Shown: positions 37,344-51,271, counted from the stretch's first letter. The stretch: 64,000 bases of DNA from Mesaphorura yosii (GCA_009869945.1 WIXG01000013.1:62001-126000); one strand, 5' to 3'. Translations and numbers: made by a program. The notes: a model not told the origin generated them from the sequence alone.

Positions 37344-39776
37344 TTCTAAAGACGGAGGCGTACTTGAACTCGCTGATGCTTCCAATTATGTAATTCGACA
37401 CTTCGGGTCAGCAGACCACAGCCAACAATTCAATGTATGCTCTTAATTTCCAGGCTAATTCATTCCACAAGGACGACGAGGAGTTTGTTTGCCTGATTCG
37501 CCGCGCCACTCCCTATCCAGTCCGTACCTGAGTCAGAAACAGGCATAACGGATGATATTAATTGCAGCCCGGTTCGACCTTTTCACTGACATGTTCATTT
37601 GCCACTTACCGTGCCAATCAGGCAGAGAATCGCTGCAGCGCAGTCCTCACGACGCAACGATTACAATATCACTCAGGCGGGCCCACGTCGAATTAAAATC
37701 GCAATAAAAGGAGTAAAATTCAGAGTCTAAAATTCTAAAGCAAAGCAATTGAATTACTCACATCGCATCGCGTCGAATTGAATCACCGAACAATAGAGGC
37801 AAGGAAAGATTCAGTGCGAGAGAGGCTGCGTAAAACAGTAAACAAAAGAGAAGCTTGGATCCATCCAGTGCAAATGCAAATGCAACGCACGCAATGGTAC
37901 TGCTCACAACAGTAAACTGGCACTGGCATCAGTGCTCCGAGTCTGTCTGCTTCTAGCGCGGCGTACCGAATCTCAGCCAAGCCAAAATGCTTGGTTGACA
38001 TAATTTACGAATCGGAAATACGGAGACACTTTCGCATCGACAATCATTGCATTGTAATTGACATGTCCTATCATTTGAAGTCTTGGACAAATTATAAACC
38101 ACGAAGCACGCAGGGATTTCATAAAAAAATCCGTCAATGTGGCGCTTGCCTGTTTGTCCATCGGCCATCGAAGCTGGGGAGCATGTTGCATTATCTCGAA
38201 GGCCGAATTCTCAAACTGCCCCGAACAGACAGCTGAGCCCAGCGAAGGAGTTGGTAGTAATTTTTAATTTAGCGTCCCTCACATCCACAATCAGGGAAAG
38301 CTTCTTTTCAGAGGTTGTTGTGCGGGTATTTGAGCTTTAGCTCCGGGTTTAGGCACCACTGCGACCTAACGCGAAGACCAGAAATTACGTGGTCATGACG
38401 GTCTGCGCCTGAGTAACTGGATGTTCCCCTCGTTCGGTCGCGTTCTTCGTACTTCATACTTCATTCCACACTCCATCCTAGCCTTTTTTAATGGCAAACC
38501 TCGTCTCGACTCGATCGGACTGTAAGTAATGAAAAACACATAACGCAACCATGTTATGCCATGCCTGTATGCCTCAGCCTGAGAGCACGAGATCATGTAC
38601 TCGCCATAAGTGGAAGATGGCAATGGGGCAATGCCAATGCACTGAATCGAAAGTGCAAAGCTCTGTAACATCTTTTTATCATACCGTAGGGCAGGACCAT
38701 CACCAAGCAAACATTCAAGTCAAGCAGTGAGCTGAGCACTGGCACTGGCACTGGCACAGGGAATACAGGCGCAGAAAAGCAGATACAATAGAATGGGAAT
38801 GGGTCTCTAACTAAAATAGCATTGGGCCCAAAGCCCACACTTTTTGCATGGGGAAGAGTTCAACTCGTTCATTTTGCGTAGTGATACAATTTGACGTCTC
38901 CGCTGCTGCTGTTTGTAGAGCTGCGCGAGTGCTGAGGCTATAGGTCTTGTGGTTCGGTGGCTGCTGCTGGCTGGCTTGATAGAGCTGAAGCCAATATCGT
39001 TGAATCGTTTATTGGCTCGTATTTAACAAGACGCCATTTTATTTTTCAGTGCTTTGAGGTTCGCCTGTGCGTGACATTACCAGACGTGTGGGGCCAGTGC
39101 TAGACGTTCGTTGTCCTGAACTAGTTCCAGGGGGTCATAGGGACTCATACCACGTAGAAAATTATTGAAATCGACACTGCGTTGGTGTTGCGCTGACTCC
39201 GCATGTCTCAATAGTCTCACGACTCACGAGTCTCACTCGAGACTGTCAAGAGACTCCTACACTCAAGTTCAAGACTGGTCACCTCCACCTGAGACAGCCA
39301 TACCGACCGTGACTGGAGCTTGCGTTTCGGATGACGAATACATACATTCTCTGATTTTGTAAGTACTGACTACTGACTGGCTACCAAGACCTTGGCATTA
39401 GCCTATCGCCCATGTAGTTCTAGCCAACCTTGACTTAATAGATGTATGACCTTGTGTTCTATGTAAGACAGCCTGTGATGATTCCAAATGTCAGCGTCAG
39501 AAACTGACTTGCTCAAAATAAAGTTCACAATCGTCCGACATGCTTAAGTAGCATCGCTGTAGTAAGTTCAAAATCAACTTTTAGTACATCGTCACTTTTA
39601 TACGTTTGTATAACACAACCATGGATCTTTCCTAGGCGTCGCTCCTATCAGGCAGGAGCAGTCGTAGCTGGGGCCGGGGTCTCCTGTCCACCTGTCTGAC
39701 CTGTCTCCTCAAATTATTTAATGCCGATCAGAAATTACTCTTTGCAACTGGTAGTTTCCCGTAGTATCCGGATACA
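37344..39776. other. 2.4-kb intergenic region between divergent genes
   Basis: Upstream of both the zinc-finger gene (minus) and the TTLL4-like gene (plus). It should hold promoters and non-coding first exons. A short tandem repeat of about 3.7 copies of a 6-bp unit (CACTGG) lies at 38736-38757. No coding exon can be supported. Confidence 0.45.
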
Positions 39777-42700
39777 ATGGGCCTAGGCCAACCAATAGCT
39801 GGAAAACGTGCACGACAAGACAGTGAGAACGACAATACTACGAGCAGTTCAGTGCAGCCTTCTTCCACTGCCATTGACAGAAACGACGAGATGTGGACTG
39901 TCATGAATAAACGTCCGCGAGACCTATCCCCAGAGAAAAATCCCACAGCTTGTCAAGTATCACCCCACTCGCTATCAACCCTACGCATTCCGCTAATGGG
40001 CTGCGAAATTGCAAATATAAGGGCAAACGACGCGTCACCAGAATTCTCGACCTACACTTGTGATGGTAGTCTAGGTACGCAGTTTCAGTTTAGCTTCCAC
40101 TTATCACTTTAGCTGGTTCAATTGACCATTGTTTGCAAGTAAGTTAAGGTTTGTGCTCATTTCTATTTTCTGACACGACAGATTACACTGATAGTGGAAA
40201 CCCAGGAACAAGTAAATTCACATGCTCACAAAAGATGGATATCTACTCTTCAACATTTGCCGCTGATTCTGTCCCGGACAAATCTCACAGCCAAAATAAA
40301 TTCGATCATGCGGATTATACAGTTTACCCTGTTTCACCGCCGAAGCTTACGGAAAATGACAGGTACGACAGAAAATATTATAGTTCGCTTGAATTCGACA
40401 ATTTCTCATTACCAAAGTAAGCCAACAAGTAAAGGCTGATACAAACATAAATTAAAAGCACGTAATGTTTGATTCGGGAAGCCTGTATCTTTTGCATCCC
40501 GTCCCATTTGCTGGTCTTGCTCTAAGGCTGGGCTAATTACTAATTGCGTCATAATTTATTTAGTAGCACACCTGGATTGATAAATGAAGAAAAGATTTTG
40601 GAACACATTGACGTAACTTCTACCCTGTCTGCCACACTTACGAATTCACAATCAACTCATAAGACTGGGAAACCTGCGACGGTGAAAGGTCCTAGATTCG
40701 TAATTCGCCAACACAGTAAAGCTGGCAGAATGTCTATGAGGAGTTCATGCAGCAAAGACTCAGGTTCTGACTTCGGTTCTAAATGTACAGGCTATATGCA
40801 CAACATGTTTTTTAACCTTATTCTACTGTCGACAGTTAAATCCTCCGGCTCCTCAACGACTGGTAATTCCATTGAAGAAAGTGAAGTTGATGAATGTAGC
40901 GACAGCGAAGGAGCAGTCAGAAGTGGATCTAATGAGTGCATAACTGAGTGCGACGAAAATGAGGATGATGAGATTGAATCTGATTCGTACGGCTACGGCT
41001 ACATCCCTCCTCAGACGGAGTCTCGTTGCACTGTTCCAGGACTGCGACCATCACTTTTCCCTTTCGTACCACCTTATATTCATTTCTGTCATCATGACCA
41101 AATATCAGATACGATTCCGGCAGAAATTCGCAAGAAACTTAAATGGCGACTGAGTCCCATAACACCAATCGTGGTAAAGAAAACTGTTGAAGCAAGCGGT
41201 AAGTATTTCCTTTAATTTATTTGATGGTTTAATGAGTTTCGGCACTACTCACTGACTCCTTTTGCAATAGGTTTCCGGCTGCTTCGCAACACTGTTGAGT
41301 GGACCGGTCAGTGGGGCAAGCACATGAAAGCGGCACTGTTCAGATCTACGGTTAAGGATTACCAGAAATTGAATCATCTTCCGGGCACATTCCAAATAGG
41401 TCGCAAAGACAGGCTGTGGCGAAACCTGCAAAGATTTACGACCAAGTTTGGCAAAGAGGAATATGGGTTCATGCCTCACACGTACGTTCTCCCGAAAGAA
41501 ACGAAAAAACTGAAGCAAGCTTGGTTTAGCGCGGAGAATAAGGGAAATCCGTGGATTGTTAAACCGGTTAGAAATGCATAAACTTTTTATTTTAATTGCA
41601 ATTCCTTTCCGATTTCGCTCAAGCTGCAATTTATATTCGCAGCCAGCCGGAGCGCGTGGCACCGGAATAAAAGTGGTCAACAGGTACGATATATACTTCG
41701 AAGTTTGAAGTCCAGATGACCTCATGATTCATTCTGTTTCGCGTCTAGATGGGCGCAAATACCGAAGAAAAAATCAATTATTGTGCAGAAGTATATTCAG
41801 AATCCGTTGCTCATTGATGATAGAAAATTCGACTTAAGGCTTTACGTCCTTGTAACGAATATTCATCCACTCAAGTAAGATTATCAAGTGAAGTGATCCT
41901 GATCGTTTCGTGTTAAATAGTCAAATCCTTAATTTATGATTGCCTTCAATAGGATCTATCTCTACAATGACGGTCTTGTGAGATTTGCGCCAGTTAAATA
42001 CTCAAATGAAAGCTCTCGAGTGTCAGATCGCTACATGCACTTGACAAACTATTCAATCAACAAGAATTGCGAACTTTATGCAAAGAATGAAGACGCTGAT
42101 GCCTGCACAGGCCACAAGTGGTATGCATTCATGCTCCTAGTTCAATTGGCAAGTTAAGTTACAATTACAGCGATGTAAATTAATTCTACTTCGTGTTTCA
42201 GGACACTGAAGGCTCTCTGGCGCTATCTCCGTGATCAAGGAAAAGACGTTGACCAGATATTAGCCAATATTCAGGACATTGTGGTTAAGACAATTCTGTG
42301 CGCCGAAGACCCAATTGAATCAGTTGCTTTCCAAATGCCCAACCGTTACACTGGCTATGAATTGTTTGGTTTCGACGTTATCCTGGACGATACACTGAAG
42401 CCTTGGCTATTAGAAGTGAACATCAGCCCCTCATTACATTCTAACTCGCCGCTTGACCTCGCGGTGAAGGGACCACTAATAGCCGAAGTGTTTAATATTG
42501 TCGGGTACCATTTACCGCCTCATCTTCCTGCGTCGCTGAGCGGACAGGTAGATTCCCAGTTTCAAGTCATGCTTTGCAAAATCTTCAAAGATTCGACCAG
42601 CTTCGACAACGCCTATTTTTATTCCCCTACAGAAAACGATGCCAAATCAAACCGAGAAGGATATTTCGAGAGCAAAGTTTAACATCCTTCTGTACGCAAA

Positions 42701-44056
42701 CAGTTTGTCGAAAAAGGCAAAACGGAAGCATGTGGACTTCAGAGTGAATTTTGATGACAGAACAGAGGTGATTATTAAATTATTCCTTCGCATGCGTTGA
42801 TTAGGCGCACGGTGAGCTCTTAATTCTGTTTACAGTATTTGGAGGGTATATTAAATGACTTGACTCCGGACGATGTGAGACAACTCATCACTACAATTGA
42901 CGAGTCGAGCCAATGCGAGGGCTTCCAGCGTTTATTCCCGTCTGCGAATTCTCACGAATACTTTCCGTACTTTGAGAAGCCTAGATATTACAATTTGTTA
43001 CTTGACGCTTGGGAGTTCAAGTACGGCTCAAATCTTGACATGGGTATTGAAAGGCTTTCAGCTTTATGCAACACAAAGATTCACTATCGAGGAGTGACGA
43101 GTCTATCGCCCACGGAGAAAACAGTGAGTTACCTGTTATTTGGCTTCTTAACTTACTTCTGCCATCTTCGGCTTTTCTCAATAGACTTCCAAGATTAATG
43201 GCATAAGTGATTATTTGCGATTAACCCCGACTTCGAAAAAGCTTTTTAACGACCCATAACAAAATTAAATGTTCCAAACATTGTACTAGGTAAGACTAAT
43301 CTCCATGCTGGCCCATGACGTGTTAACCAAAGTTCAGGATTGTAAGTTCGATGTGACAGGTTACATGCGAGACGAGTAGGTGTTGAGTTTTGGGAGTAAA
43401 GTAAGAGAGCCGAGCAACATGAGTTGGAATTGTTAGAGAAGTAACAGTAAGTACGTCTAGATCCGGCTCTAGTCCAGTCCTACAATTAGTGTCGGTTATG
43501 TAACTAACTTTAGAGCAGCAGTATTTAATATTACCTGTATTCAACATTGTGGAGTTGCCTTTATCTTAGAAGCCAGTTACTCAGAAAGTAACTGAGTAAC
43601 TTTTAGCCTTTAGCGTCGATTTGAGTTTATTGATCCAGCTACTATTTAGAAGAATAGTCCTACTTCTTATAGTCTAGAAATTGTTCTGGGTTGAAAAGTT
43701 GAGATTGAAGCAGTTATAGAAAATATAGAAATATTAACATCAGCATTTTCTACCTTATTGCATAGCTCAGTTCTAATTGCGAATCTTGTTAATTTCAGAC
43801 CTCCAACGACCCGGTTGACTCCACCACTAGCGAAAAAGACAGCTCTATGACAAAAGTGACTGAGGAGGAGGAGGTAGACTCAAACTACGGGAGTCTCTCA
43901 GCGTCTGAAGTCACTAGCGGGTCCGGCTCAACAGAGAATCTGTTTGTTCCAACGTTACCGGTTTACAATGAAGTAGTTCCTTTACCCTCCTGCGTACAGG
44001 AAGAGGATCCTACCATCATGGTTACAAATACAGAATATATTGCGGGGATTTGTTAA
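39777..44056 (+). CDS. TTLL4: TTLL4-like tubulin polyglutamylase
   Basis: ATP-grasp ligase that adds glutamate side chains to tubulin and some other proteins. Exons 39777-40074, 40182-40416, 40564-40784, 40836-41198, 41271-41566, 41643-41683, 41749-41874, 41953-42120, 42202-42547, 42633-42767, 42836-43123 and 43799-44056 give 924 residues. The first 370 residues are disordered and poorly conserved. The TTL domain starts near [10 protein letters not shown]. It shows [61 protein letters not shown] and [14 protein letters not shown], with the Glu and Asn of the ATP/Mg site. After it come [10 protein letters not shown] and [10 protein letters not shown], which match the TTLL4 C-terminal region rather than TTLL5/7. 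The last intron (675 bp) is unusually long for this window. Confidence 0.92.
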
Positions 44057-44703
44057 GAAGTAGCCGAAATGAAATTAATTTTCTCTTGTCTCAATAGTCT
44101 GTAATACACAACGAAAAGACTTTAGATGTATGAACTATTTATGAATATATGAACTGCATGTGAATGTAAAGTGTCAATCAAGCTGTAAAGTAGACTGGCA
44201 ATGGCAATGAGCCTTGAACATGTTGATCCGATGCGTTATGTTACTATGTATTAATTATTATGATATTACATTTAGATCTTTATTTTAATCACGGACTATC
44301 GACCCATAATTACATGCAGTGTAAATCATGTAAAAATCATGAAGCCAATGATTAAAGAGAACGTGTCTTGAAGGGCTCTGTTTAGATTAGTCAAGTCTTA
44401 ACCGACTGGCTGAGGAAAGCATAGTCAAACAATTTATTTACCATCACACGGCCAGATTTCTTAGCATACAAAACAACTAGTTCATAAACATGTGACATAA
44501 ATTCGCTATTCGAGGCTCTTATAACAAGTTAAGTCTTATTTTATAAAAGGAAGCGATAATCTAAGGATAGACATTGTCAGTAGTGTTTTTCGAACCAATT
44601 TAATATAGTTAGTGGCAGGGATAAAGTCTGTACTAAAAGCGCACAGTCCAGTCATATATTTACATCTCTTATCTACTTAAGTTTGTTATCAGTTTGAGGT
44701 CCT
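44057..44703. other. Convergent intergenic region after TTLL4-like gene
   Basis: 647 bp of AT-rich sequence between two convergent stop codons. It probably holds both 3' UTRs. No coding or repeat signal is seen. Confidence 0.4.
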
Positions 44704-47119
44704 TCAGGCGGTTTCTTGGGAATTTTCAAGACCAGTCCCAGGCTCATTCACTTGCACTTGCATACTTTCTCCTGCCTGCTTAGTTTCTTCTAGGCCTGGA
44801 GTTGTTTGTCGCAAAGACGCTCTTCTTGCTCTCAGTGAAGTTCCTGCGCCAGAGCCCCTTTCCTTCGTCTCATCTCCCTTTTTCGACGCCTTCGGGCGGC
44901 TGTGCTTCGCTACATCAGCATCGTCTCCAATGATCTTGTCGATCTCAACTTCCGACACCCATCTAAAAGAAAGTAACCAGCAGAGTTAGAGATATCTATC
45001 TACTTGGACTTGATCGTACTTTCATTTCTTTCATTTAAGGACATTTTTGTTATCTTACTGAGAATCTTCATATGGGCGCTTAATTGCGCGCCCGCTTCTG
45101 CCAGACGTGCGAACCTGAGCGTTTGGTTCTCCAGCATCATGTCGCACGTCCGTGTGGGTTAAAGTTGGAGGTTTTGTGATTTCTGCCGTTGTACTGTGTG
45201 AAGTTCTTGGGTCGCTGCTAGAACTTCCCAAACCGCTTGATGTTTGCGGCGGTGGTGGTGGTACTGACTTTGATATTCGCTGAGTTGGCGCCGCTCCATT
45301 TGCTGGATCAACATTCACATCCATTCTTTCTAGTTGAGGTGGGCTGGGGCTAGGCGATTTCGGATTCTCTCCAATCTTGCCAATGTCGCCAGTACTGAGA
45401 CATCGCCTAATTGCGCTTGATGCATCCGACTTCTTTTTCGCTTTCGGAGTGTATCGAAATGTTTTGGCTGGCCCGCCATTTTTCGGTGTAATAGTCAAAA
45501 CGCCTTTTTCGGAGTCATCAATGACAGCGTCCAAGTAATTTTCGTCTGCCGTGAAGAGGTCTGTGATTGCTTGAGTCTCTGGATGTCTTTTAATCCTAAC
45601 ACTTCCAGCTTTTCCCGGTGTGTAAACAATGCGCACACTCGAACCAGTTCTGGTACGAACAAGATTGGCACTGGTATTTTGTGCAGGAGGAGCCGCAGCA
45701 GGGGCAGGGGCAGGGGCAGTGGCAGCAGGAGTAGGAACAAATGCTCTGGCAGCAAAGGTAGCGGCTGTAGCGTCAATTTTGTTTGAAGTATATTCTGATC
45801 CTGCTGCGTGATTCTTATTCAACTCTGCGAGTGAAATACTTGTACGTAGAGGTTGTGACTGTGGTTCATCCTCTTCTTGCGTTTGAGTTGGAGGGGAAGT
45901 CTGGGGTATATCAGAACTTTCTCGATCGGAGGTTTGATTATCACCTGCGAAACTCATGGTTCCAGTCTTAGTTGAGAGAGATTCGACGGCAATGATTATC
46001 GGAGGTTCGAAACTATTTTCATCTGCATCAACATCAACTTCATCACATACATCAGCGTTCACTTGTGAGGTGTGGAGGTTTCGATTATGAGCTGAAACTG
46101 GTTGTCTGGCCACATTCAGATTTGGCAGGCTCAAAGCTGAATGAATGGGGCCTGAATTACGAATATTAGATACAATTCGCTTTGAGGAAGAAGTGGAAGT
46201 AGATGGGACTGGAGCTTTTGGCGCCTGTTGCTGTACCACAGTCACTGGTTGTTTCGGCGCAGTGGTTCTAGCTGTACAGGTATTTGATTCATATTGTTTT
46301 TGAGAAGTCACATTGGGAGCTTGAATTGGAGCTAGATTTGGTTTAGCAATTCGAAGTTGTTCATGCTTGGAAACAGCAACCTGCTCAGTCAGAGTTTCTA
46401 TATTGTGTTGCTGCAGTTTTTTGGTCAGCTGGTCCACAATCGGCTCTGGCTGCTCTGATGTAGCCGACGCAGTGGCGTTGAAAGTATTCTTAGTTGTTGA
46501 TTCATCAAGTTCAGCTTCTTGAGTAGAATTTTGAGTTGGTTGTGGAGTCTGATTTTGAGGAGTATTACCTTTGGTTGTTTTTTTCTGCTTGTCTACTTTA
46601 TCCCGTTGCTTGAGTCCGTTGCTCCAGCCTAACAACAAACGGTATGAAGTGCAGCCATTTACATACAAGCTAAAAGCAATGGCGACCTGCTCACTTACTC
46701 ATGAATATTTGGGCTCGTGTGGAATCAAAAGCGTTTCCATCATTGTTATTGTTGTCTAAATAGTCGCTAGTCTTCACACTATCAACCACAATTCTTGCAA
46801 CCATTGATCGAATTTCATTGAACTTGTTCCGCGCACGTATGAAAATGGCACACTCCGTTTCTAATATTTGATACATCGGCTCACACGTTGTGCAACACCA
46901 AAATTGTCCATATTGATAGACCTTTTCCGGCAACCTCGCATCTAAGCCGGTTTCAAATACAGTCGCCAAATCTCTAACTGATCTTGGTGTTCCAGGTTTT
47001 CCAGGACCACTATGTGGCTGATTACATAGTATGCACTTTTCGAGATTACGATTATGAGCGCTTCCTCCCTTCACGTTTACGTCGTCAATAGTAGACGGAC
47101 CTTCGCGTGTCTGCGTCAT
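44704..47119 (-). CDS. ZAD-like protein lacking C2H2 fingers
   Basis: Not recognised beyond its N-terminal domain. Exons 46699-47119, 45059-46628 and 44704-44962 give 749 residues from MTQTREGPS, the first ATG in the frame. Residues 29-90 carry KCILCNQPH and, after about 50 residues, WCCTTC followed by a helix. This is the same CxxC...CxxC plan as the two neighbouring zinc-finger genes. The rest is disordered and rich in Gln, Thr, Pro and Ser. It has a short Pro/Ala tract (PAPAPAAAPP) and a more structured-looking patch, VRIVYTPGKAGSVRIKRHPE to NYLDAVIDDSEKGVLTITPK. The C-terminus begins WVSEVEIDKIIGDDADVAK and is basic. No C2H2 finger is present, so it may be a cofactor or a finger-less relative. 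Confidence 0.8.
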
Positions 47120-48496
47120 GGCCAAATCAGATCTAAAAGAAACGTAGTGTAATGATCACTTAGAAACTTAATTAACCTACGCGACTACACGCTTAATTCT
47201 AGCAACTCACGACACAGAAAAACTGGTTGTGCACTCACCTGATGACCTTAGGTTGAAGGTAGTATAAGTAGTATTATGTTAAATATCATCAAGCTGCAAA
47301 CTCAGCCAGTCACGCTCCCCCAGAAAGCAAAGCTGAACTGGCAGGGAACCCAACAGCAACGGCATCAACAAATGGGACCTGCGACAGAGTTCACAAGCAT
47401 AAGCAACAGGAATGCGAGTTAATGGGAATGGCGATAATTTAAGAGTAGCACTCAATACACTTGCTTACACTTTTAGGGCAGTGGAAGTCCGAAACCGTAG
47501 ATTACTAGACTTGAGCGTGGTTGTAGTGTCGACTTCAAGTTTTACTTTAGTTCAAACTTTAAACGGCCGGTGTTTTAAGCGTTCATGTCCCTTGCCTTCT
47601 CCTAAGTTAGCCAAGACAAGAGTACTAAATGATCAACTCCACAATATCAGAAATTAATCAGACCGACTACTACTTCTGTCGTTCAAGTTCAGTGAATAAA
47701 CGTCGGCTAGTTTCCCTCAACAAGAAAATGCAGCACTAAACACTACACTGGCATTCCGTCGATTAAATTCCACCGCGTTTCACGCTCAAAAAGAAAGCTT
47801 TAATATGGCCGACGACATCCTGTCGTGGCATGGGGTATTCACAAAAAAGGTTACTACATCGACACATACTAAAAGCATGCCTGTTTTTACGATTTTGACC
47901 TCATGGCTCCATCAGGGAAGGAGAAGATTCTTGATAAAATGATAACCTAATTCGTTTCCGTCCTGTCAGACCTTTCGCTTCCATCATTGGTTTGACTTCT
48001 GGCCAAGCTCGCCGTCAAGCGTCAATACTGTCCCGTGTTGGAATGAAACAAGACAGAGAGACGCCTGAGGCCTGAATAGAGAAATCGTCCCTCCAGCCAA
48101 GTTGTGTCCTAGCCCAAGCTTCCAAAACACTGACGCCGAGTAGCCGAGGATTGCTCCTAGATTTTCAAACCAAATGCAACTTGGCACTTGAATGTTATCT
48201 CTCACAATGCCCGTCAACTTGAGATTTCTCGCATGTATGAATGTGAATGACAGCAATGGCTCACTTCAAAAGCAAGAACCTCAAATGCTCTGCAGGAGAC
48301 ATTTATATGCGACATTTCCCATTCCCAGCATTTATTTCAAATTGCATGTAGAATATTTTTACAAAAGAGAATAATCTCAGTATGTCAAATGATAACAGCA
48401 AGTAAATGTTTGAAAGCAACCCCACTTAATTTTCTAACTTAACAATACTGTAGTGTTATTGATATTTTACACGTCATATGAAATGTGTTCATAATC
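47120..48496. other. Intergenic region between two ZAD-like genes
   Basis: 1.4 kb between the start of one minus-strand ZAD-like gene and the stop of the next. It should contain the promoter of the former and the 3' UTR of the latter. Short open frames are present but none is supported. Confidence 0.4.
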
Positions 48497-50491
48497 TCAT
48501 GAAAATTTGAGCGTATTAGAACTGGAGTTATATTTTTGGTATTTGCAAGTAGTTTCATGAGTTGTGAGGTGATGTCGTCTAGTGAAGGTCTTGTCACAGC
48601 TTACACATGAAAATGGCCTTTCTCCTGTGTGCGTCCTGAAATGACGTTCCAAATCATTCTTCGATCGGAAAGCATTCCCACAAACCTGTAGCACAAACAA
48701 ATTATTAATGAGTTCATTTGGGCCGGGAAATAAATAGTTTTATAGCCGTAAGCATTCTTACACTGCACGGATACGGTTTCAATCGAACCCCGTGTTGAGA
48801 TGCAATATGGCCTCGAATCAACTCGGACTTCCTGCTGAATACCGACTCGCAGTACGGGCACGGGTATGGTCCAGAAACTGCTGCGAATACCTCCAGTAAT
48901 CTAGCGTGAGATGAGTCAGCAGATAATATCTTCCGTTGAGCTAAAAAATGGAAAAGTAGTTCCAGTTGAGTTGCAATGCAAAATTGAACAGTTGAACAAT
49001 TCCGATGTATCAAACATTTCGAATGGTAAATTACAAGCTTGACTAACCGGCTTGGTTCAAGTGTTGCTTCATATGAGTTACCAAGCTTTTTTCAGTGTGA
49101 GCAATCAAATCGCAATACCCGCATTGGAAATGAGCAGTTTGACTCTTTTGCTCGCAGTTGTGTCCTTCCTGATCTGCACCTTCCCTCAAAGTACTGAAAA
49201 TGCGAAACAATATTTAACGGCGGTGTTATTAAAGAGGTGATTTCGGAATGCCTTACTATTTGAAGCAAATTGGGCACATGGTAAAGTTTTCGCGAATTTG
49301 AGCTCGCGGATCGTCGAAATCTATTTCGATAGGCTGTGACCCGAGCGGAATTCCATCCAGCAAACTATCCTCATCCATGATGCCTTCTTGATCATCGGCA
49401 GACGGTGAATTTTGTAATTCTATTGGCGGAACGATCCTTATAGAGAAGCCGGGAGTTCTTTTTTTTCTTTTTGTGGGCGGAATCAATTCGGACATTTCAC
49501 AGTCTTCTGTTTCCGAGATTATTGCTCCGATATCTCTGTTCTGACTTTCATCGTTGTCAGACGCGAATGAGACATTGTTGGCATCCCTCTTCTTGATGCC
49601 ATTTTTGCTTCCCTGAGCCACAGCCGATAAACGCACACCAGAAAATGGGCGTGATCCAATACTGCGCTGTCCATTTCCATTTGACTCATTAAAACCATCT
49701 TGACTCAAAGAGTCATCACCTGAAGCATCATTTGCTGGTTCAGCGTTGTCGGACGATAATGGATCAAATATTTCGACGTTTGGTTCACGTCGAGGAAGTG
49801 CATCTGAATTGCTATTGAGTGCATCCGTGTCTTCCACAATATCAACAAAAAGGGGATATTCACCAGATCCAGAGTCATCTTCGTCAATGTCTTCCTCCTC
49901 GAAATCAAGGTGTGCGTACTTTGAGGAGTTTGCCTCAAGTCTAGGCACTGACAAGAAAGAGCTTCTCCGGCTTGAAGTTGAAGCATTCAAATTGCATCCT
50001 AGGACAATTCAGAAGTCAAAAAGTTGTGTCACTAACTGGCAATAATATCTTCGGGCAAACTTACGCTTTCTGATATGTTCGTGAATAAAGCGGACATTAT
50101 TTTGCGATATTGCATTTCCAGAATCAGCAGAGGCCATGTCTTCATCAGTGCACTGACTTATTTTGTTAATAGTAGATGTTATTAAGCACTTCTTCAACTT
50201 GGAGACTTCTGATCCTAAATTTTGCAGTTGTCTGTTCATTTGCCGTATTTCGTTCAAAGTTAACAAACACTGTGGACAAAACGGAAGCTTGGGATTCGTT
50301 TTTTCTGGCAACCTCATCTTCCTCTTTAGATCGTCCATTTCTATTTCCAGAAGTTCACAAAACAGCTGGCTAATTTCCAAAATTGTTTGATGATCGGTTA
50401 AGGCAAAATCGTAGAAACTTGTCGCGCACGCTGTGCAAGAGCTCGTCAAAGGGGAAATAGTGACCAGGTTGCCTTTCTTGAGAGTTCCCAT
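48497..50491 (-). CDS. ZAD-like C2H2 zinc-finger protein
   Basis: Probable transcription factor, orthologue not recognised. Exons 50065-50491, 49257-49998, 49048-49193, 48762-48940 and 48497-48685 give 560 residues from MGTLKKGN, the first ATG in the frame. Residues 13-80 contain SCTACATSF and LPFCPQC, the ZAD-like CxxC...CxxC pair, followed by a helix with [20 protein letters not shown]. The middle is acidic and disordered, with a basic PPTKRKKR patch. The C-terminal third holds an incomplete CPICFK motif and four C2H2 fingers: [54 protein letters not shown] and [17 protein letters not shown]. The HTGERPF linker joins the last two fingers. Confidence 0.87.
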
Positions 50492-51271
50492 TGTATCGGA
50501 CTGATTACTGTACACGCGTACTGATCTAATGAGGACCAGAGATAAGGTAAATACTTGGTCTCATTTTTCAAGTAACAAAGGGAGTGAATTTACCTAGTGT
50601 TTAATTTCCAGTGCCAGTTCCGCTACTCGTTCCGTGTCTTGTCCGCGCTCCGTCAGCAGATCGAATTCATTTTCCGTCCGGAACACTTGCGGAGAAGCCA
50701 GAAACAATAGAACACGTTATTTATCAACAAAAATTTAACTAATCTATCAAAACCCAAGCTTTCTGAGAAGAGTTTCAATCCAAGTTCAAATCTTTACGAC
50801 TCAAGGTAAAAGGTAAATATTTTGCTTCTGGCTAGGGTATTCGCATTGTTCGCACATTTGGAGTTGGGTTCTGTTGCTAATGTATGAGCACTGAATAGTG
50901 CATTGCGTAGCCATGCTACCAAACACAAAGACAACCTTGGGCTTGAGCTCTTTTGAATTCCATTGGCTCAACTCATTTTTGTAGCAATTTGTAACGAACA
51001 AAACCCACCTTTTGTTATTTTGACGTTACGAAAGAGCCTCATCCGCATCTTGTCAATCTAAAACATCTTGAAGAAATCCGGAAATTGCTTAATTTTGGTG
51101 CAGGTAAGGTACTTGACTTAAATTCTGACCTAAATCAAATCTATTGAGCGCGATGTAAAATCAAGATCTTTCTAAAATAGGAATGCGTGAATCACTTTCA
51201 CTTGCAAAGTCTGGCGTGAAGTAGAGAAGCGAGACCTTGGTCTGGAAAAGGATAAAAAAGAAACTTCTTAG
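50492..51271. promoter_or_regulatory. Divergent region between ZAD-like gene and ECT2
   Basis: 780 bp separate start codons on opposite strands and should contain both promoters. No coding exon with splice support is visible. Confidence 0.45.

Noticed and set aside
38736-38757. Short tandem repeat of CACTGG
   Set aside because: Under four copies; an ordinary microsatellite.
43576-43600. Hairpin gttactcag/ctgagtaac in the last TTLL4 intron
   Set aside because: Arms of only 9 bp; a similar motif near 33340 suggests a common short word. Too small to interpret.
45571-45811. Gly/Arg/Ala-rich plus-strand frames
   Set aside because: Antisense of the Pro/Ala tract in the ZAD-like gene at 44.7-47.1 kb; low complexity only.
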